47,383 bases of DNA from Afifellaceae bacterium (GCA_028284625.1 JANQRH010000030.1:1-47383); one strand, 5' to 3'. Positions 1-8,992 are shown, counted from the first letter of the stretch. Made by a program: numbers and translations. Notes: generated by a model not told the origin, from the sequence alone.

Positions 1-1
1 C

Positions 2-1201
2 GCCGGCTCCGGGGCACTGGCCGCCGACCTTCCGGTCGTGGAGCCGGTCGACTACGTCCGGATCTGCGACGCCTTCGGGGCGAGATTCTACTACATCCCG
101 GGGACCGACACCTGCTTGCGTGTCGGCGGTTATGTCCGCGTCCAGTCGGGCGGTGTGTGGGGCGACAATGCCTCGCTGAGGGCACGTTACACCGGTTACA
201 GCAATGGTGTTCCGTCTACGACGGTCGTACCGGCGAACGAGGTCAACAACTACACCACTCAGGCACGCGGCCATATCCTGCTCGACGCCCGCACGCAGAC
301 GGATTTCGGTCTTGTGCGTGCCTACATCGCGCTGGAGATGACAGTTGGTGGCGACAACCGCACTGAGCGCGGCACGCCGGGTGCTGCCAATACTGGCGGC
401 ACGCCGAACTACGACGGCACGTCGGCGAACCTCGCTGCTGCCTACATCCAGGTCAGCAACGACTGGGGCACCTACACAGCCGGTCACACGGGGTCGTTCT
501 TCGACTTCTACGGTGGCATGGGTTGGGGCTTCCGCCTCGGCGAGGAAGCGGGCACGGGCGAAGCGACGTTGTTCGCTTGGACCTTTGCCGGCGGGAACGG
601 CTTCTCGTTCACGATCTCAGCTGAGGATCCGGGCACGATCGCCCGTCGCGCCAATGGCGACGACGACTACGAGGGCCAAGAAGCGCCTGACGGCGTCGCC
701 AACATCCGCGTTGACCAGGGCTGGGGTTCTGCTCAGATCATGGGCGCGGTTCGCCACATCAACGATGTGAACGGTGATGGCGTCGGCTTCGCAGTCGGTG
801 GTGGTCTCTCCCTCAACCTGCCGGGCGGCTGGGTGTTCAGCTCGCAGGGCGGTTACTCTGAGGGTGCTGTCAAGTATGTCTCGAGCGATCCTGGTGCTAT
901 TGGCGATTTCAATGGTCCGACCGGCGACGATAAGAACGAGGCTTGGGGTGCCCGAGCTGGCCTGAAGGGCCCGCTGTTCAGCAACTGGACCGGTTGGGTT
1001 GGCGGTTCGTTCTACCACGCCGAAGAAGCTGACAATGGTGACGAGTACGACTTCTGGTCGATCCTAGCTGGTGCGAGCTGGGAGCCGGTCTCTGGTCTCA
1101 TCATGGGTCCTGAGGTGGCGTACAACGACTTCGACGGCGACGACGCCGGCGAGGATTATGAGCTCTGGAGCGTGATGTGGCGCGTGCAGCGCAACTTCTG
1201 A
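2..1201 (+). CDS. Outer-membrane porin, rhizobial type (5' partial)
   Basis: Beta-barrel porin forming diffusion channels in the outer membrane. The reading frame is open from base 2, so the gene begins left of the window; the visible start AGSGALA followed by ADLPVVEPVDY looks like the end of a signal peptide and its cleavage site, so nearly all the mature protein is present. A GTG at 38 is internal, not the start. The segment VRICDAFGARFYYIPGTDTC followed by LRVGGYVRV is typical of the alphaproteobacterial porin family. The rest is rich in Gly, aromatic residues and alternating short strands (WTFAGGNGFSF, GWVGGSFYHAEE), and the chain ends WRVQRNF with a terminal Phe, the usual signal for BAM-mediated insertion. 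A strong terminator follows 24 bases after the stop. Solute specificity cannot be read. Confidence 0.93.
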   Translation, partial: AGSGALAADLPVVEPVDYVRICDAFGARFYYIPGTDTCLRVGGYVRVQSGGVWGDNASLRARYTGYSNGVPSTTVVPANEVNNYTTQARGHILLDARTQTDFGLVRAYIALEMTVGGDNRTERGTPGAANTGGTPNYDGTSANLAAAYIQVSNDWGTYTAGHTGSFFDFYGGMGWGFRLGEEAGTGEATLFAWTFAGGNGFSFTISAEDPGTIARRANGDDDYEGQEAPDGVANIRVDQGWGSAQIMGAVRHINDVNGDGVGFAVGGGLSLNLPGGWVFSSQGGYSEGAVKYVSSDPGAIGDFNGPTGDDKNEAWGARAGLKGPLFSNWTGWVGGSFYHAEEADNGDEYDFWSILAGASWEPVSGLIMGPEVAYNDFDGDDAGEDYELWSVMWRVQRNF

Positions 1202-1224
1202 TCTCACTCAGAGCCTGAATACGG

Positions 1225-1254
1225 AAAGCCCGGCTTCGGCCGGGCTTTTCTTTT
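1225..1254 (+). terminator. Rho-independent terminator of the porin gene
   Basis: A perfect 10-bp stem (AAAGCCCGGC at 1225-1234 with GCCGGGCTTT at 1239-1248) closes a TTCG tetraloop, one of the most stable RNA loops, and runs into TTCTTTT. It lies 24 bases past the porin stop codon, as expected for a highly expressed single gene. Confidence 0.93.
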
Positions 1255-1350
1255 GCCGACCCGCGCTGGATGGAATCGAGGTGGGGCTCAGAGGGTACAG
1301 CGGTTTGATGCCAGCGCCATTGGCGCCCTGCTTTCTCGTGCTTTCGCGAT

Positions 1351-2847
1351 GTGCTTAATGTTCGCGGCAACCCCGCATCGGCGACCCCGCGTCGCCGGCG
1401 TTCAGAACTCGGCAACGCCTTGAGCGACTACGTCCCGCCAAAGCCGGAACCCCGCGCCCGCAAGCTGTCGCCGTGGCGGCGCATCATCGATGTCCGCCAC
1501 TCGTCGATCTCGGTGCTCTACGACCGCTCGTATTCCATGCATATGGGCGACGTGTGGACGCCGTCCCGGCGCTGCTACTTCGTCAATCAGCCCGATCTGG
1601 TGAACCGCGTGCTGGTCAAGGAGGCCGACCGCTTCCCGAAGAGCACGTCGATGGGCGTGATGCTCGAATATCTGATGGGAACGGGCGTGTTCGTCTCCAA
1701 TGGCGCGCTGTGGCGCAAGCAACGCCGCATGCTGGACCCGGCCTTCGATCAGGCGCGCATTCGCGATGTCTTTCCGCTCATGCGGGAAGCGACGGAGGAC
1801 ATGGTTGCGCGCTTCGCCAGATACGCCGACGGCGACGTGATGTCGATCGACGAGGAAACCACGCATGTGACGGCCGACATCATCTTCCGGACGATCTACT
1901 CTCGGCCATTGGAAAGCGAAGAGTCACGGGAGATCTTCCGAGCCTTTGTACGCTTCCAGGAGCTCGCCTATGCACATGGCGTGTGGGAATTGGCCGGCGT
2001 TCCGAAATGGCTTTCGCTTGGGCGCTTCTTTGCGCGCCGTCAGGGGAACATCATCCGCCGGCTACTGGAGCGCGGTATCCAGGATCGACAGGACGAGCTT
2101 GCCGCCGGCGAGGCGGGGCAGCGCAAAGACATCCTGGCGTCGCTGCTGGAGGCCAGAGACCCGGAGACGGGTGAAGCGTTCACGCGGAAGGATCTGGTGG
2201 ACCAGATATCCGTGCTTTTTCTGGCCGGTCACGAGACCTCAGCCAGTGTGCTGGCCTGGGCGCTCTATCTCATTGCCAAGTCCCCGCATGTGCAGGATCG
2301 CCTGCACGCGGAGGCTGTCGCGGCTTTCGGCGATCGCCGCGCGGCGTTTGGGGACATGAAGAACCTCAAGTTCGCACGCGACGTCTTCCGCGAGGCGCTG
2401 CGGCTCTATCCGCCCGTATCGTTCATGAGCCGCGACGCCACCGAGCCTGTGACCTTCCGCGACAAGCAGGTGAAGCCGGGTGAGATGATTTTCGTCTCGC
2501 CATGGCTCATCCAGCGGCACACGAAATATTGGGATCGGTCAGACGTCTTCGACCCGGATCGTTTTTCAGATCCGGCGAGCCGCGAGTCGCAGCGTTCCGC
2601 CTATCTCCCCTTCAGCGCCGGGCCGCGAGTGTGTCTGGGGGCCTCATTCGCCATGCAAGAGGGGATTTTGATCTTGGCGTCGCTTGCCCGCCACTTTCGC
2701 TTCGAGCCCGTGGAGGGCCATACGCCGCGACCCATTGCGCGGCTGACGCTCCGTTCGGAGAACGGCATTCGCTTACGTGTCTTCCGGCGTCAGGCGGATG
2801 GTGCGGAAGCGGCAGCACGTGACCTGGAGAGCCAGGTCGACGCCTAA
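1351..2847 (+). CDS. Cytochrome P450
   Basis: Soluble haem-thiolate monooxygenase. All three P450 signatures are present: the oxygen-activation motif AGHETS on the I helix near residue 292, the K-helix ExxR motif EALR near 348 followed by LYPP, and the haem loop FSAGPRVCLG with ligand Cys428. The 498-residue length is slightly above the usual 400-460 because of a basic N-terminal extension. The GTG at 1351 is the first start in frame but has no clear ribosome site, so the true start may lie downstream. No ferredoxin or reductase gene is nearby, so electrons must come from elsewhere. The domain is like the fatty-acid/terpene-type class with an AGHET I helix; the substrate is unknown. It is convergent with the kpsS-like gene and shares no operon. 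Confidence 0.93.
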   Translation: MLNVRGNPASATPRRRRSELGNALSDYVPPKPEPRARKLSPWRRIIDVRHSSISVLYDRSYSMHMGDVWTPSRRCYFVNQPDLVNRVLVKEADRFPKSTSMGVMLEYLMGTGVFVSNGALWRKQRRMLDPAFDQARIRDVFPLMREATEDMVARFARYADGDVMSIDEETTHVTADIIFRTIYSRPLESEESREIFRAFVRFQELAYAHGVWELAGVPKWLSLGRFFARRQGNIIRRLLERGIQDRQDELAAGEAGQRKDILASLLEARDPETGEAFTRKDLVDQISVLFLAGHETSASVLAWALYLIAKSPHVQDRLHAEAVAAFGDRRAAFGDMKNLKFARDVFREALRLYPPVSFMSRDATEPVTFRDKQVKPGEMIFVSPWLIQRHTKYWDRSDVFDPDRFSDPASRESQRSAYLPFSAGPRVCLGASFAMQEGILILASLARHFRFEPVEGHTPRPIARLTLRSENGIRLRVFRRQADGAEAAARDLESQVDA

Positions 2848-2888
2848 GGGCGCGCCGACCAGCGACCCGCAAGCTCTCAAACGAGAAC

Positions 2889-2906
2889 GCCGGCACAAGA
2901 GCCGGC
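2889..2906. terminator. Hairpin between convergent P450 and kpsS-like genes
   Basis: GCCGGC at 2889-2894 pairs perfectly with GCCGGC at 2901-2906 around a 6-base loop. It sits in the 91-bp gap between two converging genes, so it could serve as a shared terminator, but there is no T-run on either side. Confidence 0.3.
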
Positions 2907-2938
2907 CGCGGTAGCAGCAAAGTTGGGAGAGGCCGCCT

Positions 2939-4246
2939 TTAGTGGCTGGCGAGCGCCGGGGGAGCGGCCGGCGCCAGGTCAACCTCTTCGTCCGGCTGGG
3001 TCCTGGCGAGCACGATGGGTGCTGCGGTCACCACCTGCATGCGGTCCATCGCGGCGTCGACCGCCAGCTCGATTCCTTCACGAGTGAAGAAGCTTCCATT
3101 GAGCTGGGCTCGCGCCAACACCACGCGGCGGAAGGCGGCAAAGAGGTCCATATCCGGCTCCGACCCTTGACGCCAGAAGTCGTCGAGCGACCCTTGGTAC
3201 GTCAAGCCCGGTACGTCGAACATGGCATTGCCGAGAACCTTCAGCGGGCGCCCGCGATGCAGGGCTGACAGGCCGGTCGTGCTGTTGACCAGCACAATGC
3301 CTTCGCTCTTGGCCAATAGGGAGGGCAGGTGCCCGCCATCCATGACGATGACGCGGTCGCCGAGGTTCAGTTCCCGCGCGATCCGGTCCGCCTGCATGCG
3401 GAAATTCGCCAGTCCGTTGTCCAGGGGATGAAGCTTCACAACGAGCAAGGCTTCGGACGGCGCAGCCTTGGCAAATGACTCCATTGTCACCTGCAGGACC
3501 TGCTCCATCGACCGGAACGAGGAATGGCTGCGAATCTGGTAGTCGGTCTCCAGCTGGAGCGGCAGCAGATAGTAGGGGCGATCGGTCGTCCGCAGATAGC
3601 GCGACATGCGGATCGTGTGATGCCGCTCATAGGGCCCCTTGAAGAGGCGCTTCAGCCAACCGCACATCTCGACAACCGGATGCTCCGGCCGGTGACGGCG
3701 ATAATGTGGATAAAGCGGCGTCAGAGCCAGCATCGCCGTCTGGTTCAAGATCTCCCAGAAGACCCGGCGTGAGAATCCACCGCTCACATGCTGCGCTGAT
3801 TCATCCCGGGGGCCGATCTGCTGAGCTTCCTGAAGAATGGTCTCCGGGTCGCGGGGCAGGCAGGAATGCGCGTTCGTGCCTTCCTGCTCCAGCGTGATCC
3901 ATTCGGGGCGGAAATAGCCCTCCTCAAAGACGTGGACGGCGATGCCGCGGGAGCGCGCCAAGGCGAGGGCGACCTCATGGTAGGGCCGGCAATCCCCGAA
4001 GAGGACGATGTCGGTGATGCCCGATTCGTGGAGAAAGCCGCCGAGGAAGTCGCGCCAGCCGTCGAAACGCCCGCGATAGCTCACCGCGCCGATCTTCGGC
4101 CAGAACAGGCGTTCGCCGCCACTTAGGAGGATGCGATGGACGGAATGGCCGCGGTTTTCGACTTCCTTGCCGAGCCGCAACCAAAAAGGTGTGGCCAGCC
4201 CCTGCAGGAATAGGAACGAGCGTTTCGTTCCAAAGCCGACAACCAT
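2939..4246 (-). CDS. kpsS: KpsS-like capsule polysaccharide Kdo transferase
   Basis: Cytoplasmic or membrane-associated glycosyltransferase of the capsule synthesis family. In enterobacterial group 2 capsules KpsS starts, and KpsC extends, the beta-Kdo linker on phosphatidylglycerol. The N-terminus KRSFLFLQGLATPFW, then GHSVHRILLSGGERLFW near residue 40, ITDIVLFGDCRPYH near 78 and VFEEGYFRPEWITLE near 105 are the KpsS-family blocks; LLVVKLHPLDNGLANF and VLVNSTTGLSALHRGRPLKVLG in the C-terminal half form the second Rossmann part. The start at 4246 is preceded by GGGGGGAG, a good ribosome site. It is divergent from the kpsC-like gene across 219 bp. KpsM/T/D/E export genes are not in the window, so the exported polymer is unknown. 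Confidence 0.88.
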   Translation of the reverse strand: MVVGFGTKRSFLFLQGLATPFWLRLGKEVENRGHSVHRILLSGGERLFWPKIGAVSYRGRFDGWRDFLGGFLHESGITDIVLFGDCRPYHEVALALARSRGIAVHVFEEGYFRPEWITLEQEGTNAHSCLPRDPETILQEAQQIGPRDESAQHVSGGFSRRVFWEILNQTAMLALTPLYPHYRRHRPEHPVVEMCGWLKRLFKGPYERHHTIRMSRYLRTTDRPYYLLPLQLETDYQIRSHSSFRSMEQVLQVTMESFAKAAPSEALLVVKLHPLDNGLANFRMQADRIARELNLGDRVIVMDGGHLPSLLAKSEGIVLVNSTTGLSALHRGRPLKVLGNAMFDVPGLTYQGSLDDFWRQGSEPDMDLFAAFRRVVLARAQLNGSFFTREGIELAVDAAMDRMQVVTAAPIVLARTQPDEEVDLAPAAPPALASH

Positions 4247-4465
4247 TACTCCCCCCGGAGGTATCCCTTAGGATTCCGCCAATTGCCTCGGCCAGAATAC
4301 CGCTTCGCCGCTGCCAACTCAATCGCTTGGATGACGGGACACGTCTAGCACGTTAGACGGACCCATCAAACTCCGACCGGGCATTACTCCATGCCGACGT
4401 GCCCGCCCCACAACAAAACGGCAACCACTGTTGCACTTTTGCACGGCTCGACCTAATCGGCGCAT
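4247..4465. promoter_or_regulatory. Divergent kpsS/kpsC intergenic region
   Basis: This 219-bp gap must carry the promoters for both Kdo-transferase genes. I see the ribosome site of kpsS at its left edge and a short direct repeat, TTGCAC at 4431-4436 and 4439-4444, about 25 bases before the kpsC start. No convincing -35/-10 pair can be assigned by eye. Confidence 0.4.
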
Positions 4466-6535
4466 ATGCAAAGAATAGCAATCCTAACCAACGGCTTATG
4501 GCGATTGAAGCGAGAGATCGCTTCGCTGACGGGCATGATTCCGGTGCGTTGGGATGGCGTAAGGCGGCCCCGCTTCGATGCGGTTGCCGGATGGGGGCGC
4601 CGCGCGACGGCGGCACGCGCCAGACGCCTTGCGGAGCGACACGGGGCGCCGTTCATCGCGTTTGAAGATGGGCCGCTGCGCTCGGTACGTCCCGGACCTT
4701 CTCAGCCGCCGATGAGCCTGGTGATGGATCGCGCCGGCATTTACTACCGGGCCGATGCACCGTCGGATCTGGTTGCATTGGTGGTTGATCCGAACCGGTC
4801 CGACGCGGCCGCGGCGGCCGGCGCCGATGAGGCCATTGCGGCACTCAGGCGGCACAGGCTCTCAAAATACAATGCCGGTCCCGACCTGAGCCCCACCCAA
4901 TTGGGGCTCACCGGCGATACGCCGCGCGTGCTGGTGCTCGACCAGGTTTTTGGGGATCAGTCGATCCCCGGCGCATTGGCGGATGAGCGATCCTTTGCGG
5001 CCATGCTCGCGGCAGCTTTTGAGGAGAACTCCGGCGCCGAGATCATCGTCAAGCAGCATCCCGACGTGCTCTCCGGACGGCAGCAGGGATATCTCACGGA
5101 CGTCAAGGCGGGCGACCGGGTGAGGGTGATCGCCGAATCGATCAATCCGTGGTCGCTCCTGGATGTCGTAGACACCGTCTACACGGTGTCGTCCGGCCTT
5201 GGCTTTGAGGCGGCGCTCGCTGGCAAGCGTGTCGTCTGTTTCGGTTCCCCATTCTATTCCGGCTGGGGCTTCACCGAGGACCGGTCGCCGAAGATCACGC
5301 GGCCGTCGCAAACCTCCGTGCAGGCGCTCTTTGCCGCCTACTATCTGCGCTACGCACGTTACTTCGACGCCTATTCGCGGAAAGAGATCACGTTTGCAGA
5401 GGCGACTGAGCAGCTCGCCTGGATGCGCGACCGGTTTCTGGAGCAGGCCAGTCCGGCGGTCTGCTATCGCATCGCGGGCTGGAAGCGCCGTCCGATCGAT
5501 CGCATGCTGGACGGTCCGAGCGGGCCGCCGGTCCATCACCGGAACATGGCGGCGGCGCTGGACGCTGCCAAAAAGCGTTCCGGCCGGATCGTGGCCTGGG
5601 CGTCGCGCGACAACACAAAGCTGAAATCGGCCTGCGCGGAAGCCGGCATAAGGCTGGAGCAGGTGGAGGACGGGTTCGTCCGCTCCAGCGGGCTCGGCGC
5701 GACATTCGTTCTGCCGTCCTCGCTGGTGTTCGACGGGAGCGGCATCTTCTACGATTCCACGCAAACCAGCGATCTTGAGCGGCTCTTGAACGAAGCCGAT
5801 TTTGCCCCCGATGTCGTCGATCGCGCGCGGCGATTGCGCGAGCTCATCGTCTCCGCCGGCACGACCAAATACAATGTCGCGGGGCGGCGCGAAGTGCACG
5901 TGGAGACCGGCGGCCGGCCGCTCATCCTGGTGCCCGGACAAGTGGAGGATGACGCCTCTATCCGCCTCGGCTCACCGCGGTTCAAAACCAACATTGAGCT
6001 CCTGAGGGCCGTGCGACACCGCCATAGCGACGCCTTCGTGCTTTACAAGCCGCATCCCGACGTGGAGGCCGGCATTCGAAGTGGCCGTGTGAGCGAGAAA
6101 GAAGCGCTAGCGTTCGCCGACCGCATGGTGAGGGACGTGTCGATCCTGGACCTTATCGGCGTCTGCGACCGGATGGAAACGATGACGTCGCTTGCCGGAT
6201 TTGAGGCGCTTCTGCGCGGCAAACCGGTGACGACGCACGGCCAGCCGTTCTTCGCGGGCTGGGGCCTGACGGAGGACCTCTGCCCGGTCGAGCGACGCTC
6301 CCGGTCGCGCACATTGGACGAACTGGTGGCGGCCGCTTTGATTCTCTACCCGTCCTATCTTGACCCGGTCAGCGGTCTCCGGTGCCCGCCGGAGCTCTTG
6401 ATCCAGCGATTGGCGAACGCGGGCGGGCAGGCGCCGTCGCCGGCCCGGCGTCTGGTTCGGCTGGTTCAGTTTTCCGCCGCGCGAGCGCTTTACATGGGGC
6501 AGACTTTGCGCGAGATGGCGCGTCGGGGTAATTGA
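4466..6535 (+). CDS. kpsC: KpsC-like two-module capsule Kdo transferase
   Basis: Capsule polysaccharide glycosyltransferase with two tandem catalytic modules, as in enterobacterial KpsC, whose modules add alternating beta-Kdo residues to the lipid anchor. Module 1 (about 1-340) has FIAFEDGPLRSV, KQHPDV near 190, and TVSSGLGFEAALAGKRV followed by GSPFYSGWGFTED. Module 2 (about 345-689) repeats the same plan with VEDGFVRSSGLG, YKPHPDV, SLAGFEALLRGKPV and GQPFFAGWGLTED. The His-Pro-Asp and GWG blocks appear once in each module, so both look intact. The length of 689 residues matches the family. The ATG at 4466 has only a weak ribosome site. The pairing with the divergent kpsS-like gene supports an anchor-synthesis role; the rest of the capsule locus lies elsewhere. 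Confidence 0.9.
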   Translation: MQRIAILTNGLWRLKREIASLTGMIPVRWDGVRRPRFDAVAGWGRRATAARARRLAERHGAPFIAFEDGPLRSVRPGPSQPPMSLVMDRAGIYYRADAPSDLVALVVDPNRSDAAAAAGADEAIAALRRHRLSKYNAGPDLSPTQLGLTGDTPRVLVLDQVFGDQSIPGALADERSFAAMLAAAFEENSGAEIIVKQHPDVLSGRQQGYLTDVKAGDRVRVIAESINPWSLLDVVDTVYTVSSGLGFEAALAGKRVVCFGSPFYSGWGFTEDRSPKITRPSQTSVQALFAAYYLRYARYFDAYSRKEITFAEATEQLAWMRDRFLEQASPAVCYRIAGWKRRPIDRMLDGPSGPPVHHRNMAAALDAAKKRSGRIVAWASRDNTKLKSACAEAGIRLEQVEDGFVRSSGLGATFVLPSSLVFDGSGIFYDSTQTSDLERLLNEADFAPDVVDRARRLRELIVSAGTTKYNVAGRREVHVETGGRPLILVPGQVEDDASIRLGSPRFKTNIELLRAVRHRHSDAFVLYKPHPDVEAGIRSGRVSEKEALAFADRMVRDVSILDLIGVCDRMETMTSLAGFEALLRGKPVTTHGQPFFAGWGLTEDLCPVERRSRSRTLDELVAAALILYPSYLDPVSGLRCPPELLIQRLANAGGQAPSPARRLVRLVQFSAARALYMGQTLREMARRGN

Positions 6536-6628
6536 GATGGGCTGCCAAGGCAGGAGAGGGGCTTGCGCTCCCGTGATTCACGGCTTGGCAGTCGCGTATC
6601 GCCGTTCCGGTAGCCATTTGCGTATTCG

Positions 6629-7534
6629 ATGAACTTCCACGACAGGCTCGGATTGGACAAAGAGGCCCCGCGCGCGACGGTCGCCTATCGGCCGGCACCG
6701 CGTCATGTCGCCAAACGCCACAGCGCGCTGGAGCATATGGCGGCGCGTGCCGGCGCGCCGATCTTTGGGTCGCGGTTCGTCTTTCCCCGTCGCCTGAACG
6801 AGGCGGTCGCCTTGCTGCAGGCCGGCCAGGAGGCAGGCGACCTGCCGCCTGAACATGCGGCGGGCTATTACGGCGCAGACCTCCACCTCGATCTGGACCC
6901 GGCAACCCTCACCCATCGCATCAGCGATGAGGTGACGACACCGGACGGCGCTCGGTGGATGGGCCGGTCCTTTCTGGACGCGGCGGACTGGAGCGGCGTG
7001 ATCTCGCGTATCGACGAGTCGCCGATCCACTTGGAGATGTGCGAGCTTGTCGCCGGGCCGTCGGACTATCGCCGCACGCAGACCTACCGGAATCTAATGC
7101 TGGGCATCGAGGTCGGCAAGCCGGCCTATCGGCACGGCGTTCTCATGTCGTCGACGGAGCGCATCGACGCCTACATCATCTATTGCCGCGATCTGATCAA
7201 AAGCGCCCGCAAGCGCGGCATCGTTCGGCATACCGTCCTAGGCAGGTTCCATCGCCTCAGGCTCAAGCATCGCCGCCTGCGTTCCATCGCGGTCGATGCC
7301 GGCGAGCGCGATGTGGGCGTGGCCATCACCGCCGACGGCACGATCATCCGACTTCTCGGCGGCAAACATCGGATGGCGATTGCGCAGGCGCTCAAATTGC
7401 CGCGTATTCCCGTGGAGGTTCGGCTCGTTCACGCGGCTTGGATTGCCGAGCTGATGAACCGGACCGGACTGCCGGCGCATCTGGCTTTGAAAGAGGGCGT
7501 CGCGGAGCTTCGGGCCGCGGCGGCGCGCCTTTAG
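6629..7534 (+). CDS. Protein with C-terminal ParB/sulfiredoxin-like motif in polysaccharide locus
   Basis: Function unknown. The 301-residue protein has no signal peptide or membrane segment. The N-terminal 200 residues are not recognised; the stretch around 190-220 is strongly basic (KSARKRGIVRH, RLRLKHRRLRS). The C-terminal part, GERDVGVAITADGTIIRL followed by GGKHRMAIAQAL and IPVEVRLVH, has the layout of the ParB/Srx fold: a strand pair, then a G-x-H-R helix and a final strand. In that fold the GxHR segment binds nucleotide or DNA. It begins 93 bases after kpsC on the same strand and ends 3 bases before the convergent glycosyltransferase-like gene. Similar ParB-like proteins occur in polysaccharide loci (family knowledge, moderate certainty). 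A kinase- or nucleotide-binding role in glycan synthesis is a guess. Confidence 0.72.
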   Translation: MNFHDRLGLDKEAPRATVAYRPAPRHVAKRHSALEHMAARAGAPIFGSRFVFPRRLNEAVALLQAGQEAGDLPPEHAAGYYGADLHLDLDPATLTHRISDEVTTPDGARWMGRSFLDAADWSGVISRIDESPIHLEMCELVAGPSDYRRTQTYRNLMLGIEVGKPAYRHGVLMSSTERIDAYIIYCRDLIKSARKRGIVRHTVLGRFHRLRLKHRRLRSIAVDAGERDVGVAITADGTIIRLLGGKHRMAIAQALKLPRIPVEVRLVHAAWIAELMNRTGLPAHLALKEGVAELRAAAARL

Positions 7535-7537
7535 TCT

Positions 7538-8557
7538 CTAACGGCCGTCAGGATCGTTCGCTTCGGACAGAATTGTGCGCCAGGCGTCCATCGCGTTTTG
7601 GAGCGGTGCTGTAGCTTCAATGCGTTCGCGGGTCTCCGCCGCGCGCTGGCGTATGGAACCCGGGTCGGCGAGATCGGCGTTTAGCCGCCGAGCCCATTCC
7701 TCAACACCGTCTTCGACGAAAAGCCCGGGGATGTCGCCGGCTGCATCTCGCAGCGCCGGGTTGGGGGACATCAGCGATGCGGCGCCGGTCAATGCGTGTT
7801 CGAAGAGCTTGTTGGCCGATCGTGCGCGATTGAAGGCGGTCTCGGCGAGGGGATAGAGCGCCAGGTGATAACGCATGCGCGGCAGCGCGCGTTTGTAGCG
7901 CCACCAGCGCATCGGCCGGCGAAGTCGCACCCGCTTGTGCCCGCCAAGCACCAGCGGCGGTTCGGCCAGTGTGAACAGCGTCAGCCGAGCGTGTGGGTGA
8001 GCGCTCAGCGCATCGACGATCGCCGGTGCGACAGCGGTCAAATCGGAGGCGTGCGAGCCGGTCCCCAGATGCACGATGTCAATCGTCTCCGATCCACCGG
8101 GAGGGTGGGGCGGCGGGGGCTTGCCATGCCAGGCCGGAGGCAGAATGCGGGCCTTCGTGCCGTAGGCCTCGGCAAGCACAGCGCCCGGCACAATGACGAT
8201 GTCGGCCGCCTCGCGCAGCGTCCGCCATGGCCCACGGGCGAACGCGTCAAGCTTCTCCCGGTAGCGCGTGGGCAGGAGTTCGTCCTCTGCGCCCGCGGCG
8301 ATGTCGTCGTCGATGATATAGACAAGCTGGCGCATGCCGGCGCGCCGCAGCAATTCGATGTCGCCTTCGCTGCCGTAGCGCACGATCACGCCGGTTCCGC
8401 CGATTGCGTAAACATTGGGCGCAAGACAGCGCGGCGGCGGCACGTGCGCGCCCGCGGCGCTCCGCCTGAGGGCACGCAACGGGTTCAGGAAATAGAGGTC
8501 GGTCGTCGGCAGCCGGCCGAAGGGCTCGCGCAGGACAAGTGGCGAAAGGCCAGTCAT
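7538..8557 (-). CDS. Glycosyltransferase-like protein (GT-B type)
   Basis: Probable cytoplasmic sugar transferase acting on a surface polysaccharide. The C-terminal half has a GT4-like donor-site block: DIVHLGTGSHASDL near residue 175 starting the second Rossmann domain, then LALYPLAETAFNRARSANKL followed by FEHALTGAASLMS near 250-280, where the conserved acidic and basic residues normally contact the nucleotide sugar. The N-terminal part is less conserved and includes LVYIIDDDIAAGAEDELLP, a segment seen in such glycosyltransferases. At 339 residues it is of normal length. No membrane segments are seen. It is convergent with the ParB-like gene (3-bp gap) and near kpsC, which fits a capsule role. 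Donor and acceptor cannot be predicted. Confidence 0.72.
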   Translation of the reverse strand: MTGLSPLVLREPFGRLPTTDLYFLNPLRALRRSAAGAHVPPPRCLAPNVYAIGGTGVIVRYGSEGDIELLRRAGMRQLVYIIDDDIAAGAEDELLPTRYREKLDAFARGPWRTLREAADIVIVPGAVLAEAYGTKARILPPAWHGKPPPPHPPGGSETIDIVHLGTGSHASDLTAVAPAIVDALSAHPHARLTLFTLAEPPLVLGGHKRVRLRRPMRWWRYKRALPRMRYHLALYPLAETAFNRARSANKLFEHALTGAASLMSPNPALRDAAGDIPGLFVEDGVEEWARRLNADLADPGSIRQRAAETRERIEATAPLQNAMDAWRTILSEANDPDGR

Positions 8558-8596
8558 CCGCGCTTCATAGCCGAATCCCGCCGCCGGCGGCGATCC

Positions 8597-8992
8597 TTAC
8601 AGAAACTCCGCGCGCTGATCGGAGAACCCGACCTTGAGGGTCATTGTGCCCTCGTTGATCAGCCAGGGGCGGACGGTGAAGCGCCGCGCGCCCGATTGAT
8701 GCATCGGGTCGGACTCAGCGATCGCCACCGCCTCGTCGCGCGAACCTGCCCGCACGATCACCATGCCCTCGCCGGCCCAGCTTGTCTCGTCGTCGGTCCA
8801 GAACGGGCCGGCGGCGACCATGATCCCGCGTTTTTCGAGGCCGACCTGGAATTGGAGATGCTTCTCCAGCACCTCCAGGACCGGGCCCATGCCGGATGTC
8901 GGCTCGGTGAAGATTGCATAGAGCTGCTTCTGCAGCATGCCCTTGCTGGCGTTCAGCACATCGCTTGCGGCGATCGTATCCGGTGCCGCCAT
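8597..8992 (-). CDS. YCII-like domain protein
   Basis: Small cytoplasmic ferredoxin-like-fold protein of 131 residues. The pattern KQLYAIFTEP, LEKHLQFQVGLEKRG, GPFWTDDETSWAGEGMVIVR, SRDEAVAIAESDPMHQSG and FTVRPWLINEG is the YCII plan, in which the central His and the Asp before PMH are the usual conserved polar residues. The biochemical role of the family is mostly unknown. The start at 8992 is chosen because GGGAGAAGG stands just before it; a longer frame reaching 9139 lacks such a site. It is monocistronic and divergent from amtB. Confidence 0.75.
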   Translation of the reverse strand: MAAPDTIAASDVLNASKGMLQKQLYAIFTEPTSGMGPVLEVLEKHLQFQVGLEKRGIMVAAGPFWTDDETSWAGEGMVIVRAGSRDEAVAIAESDPMHQSGARRFTVRPWLINEGTMTLKVGFSDQRAEFL

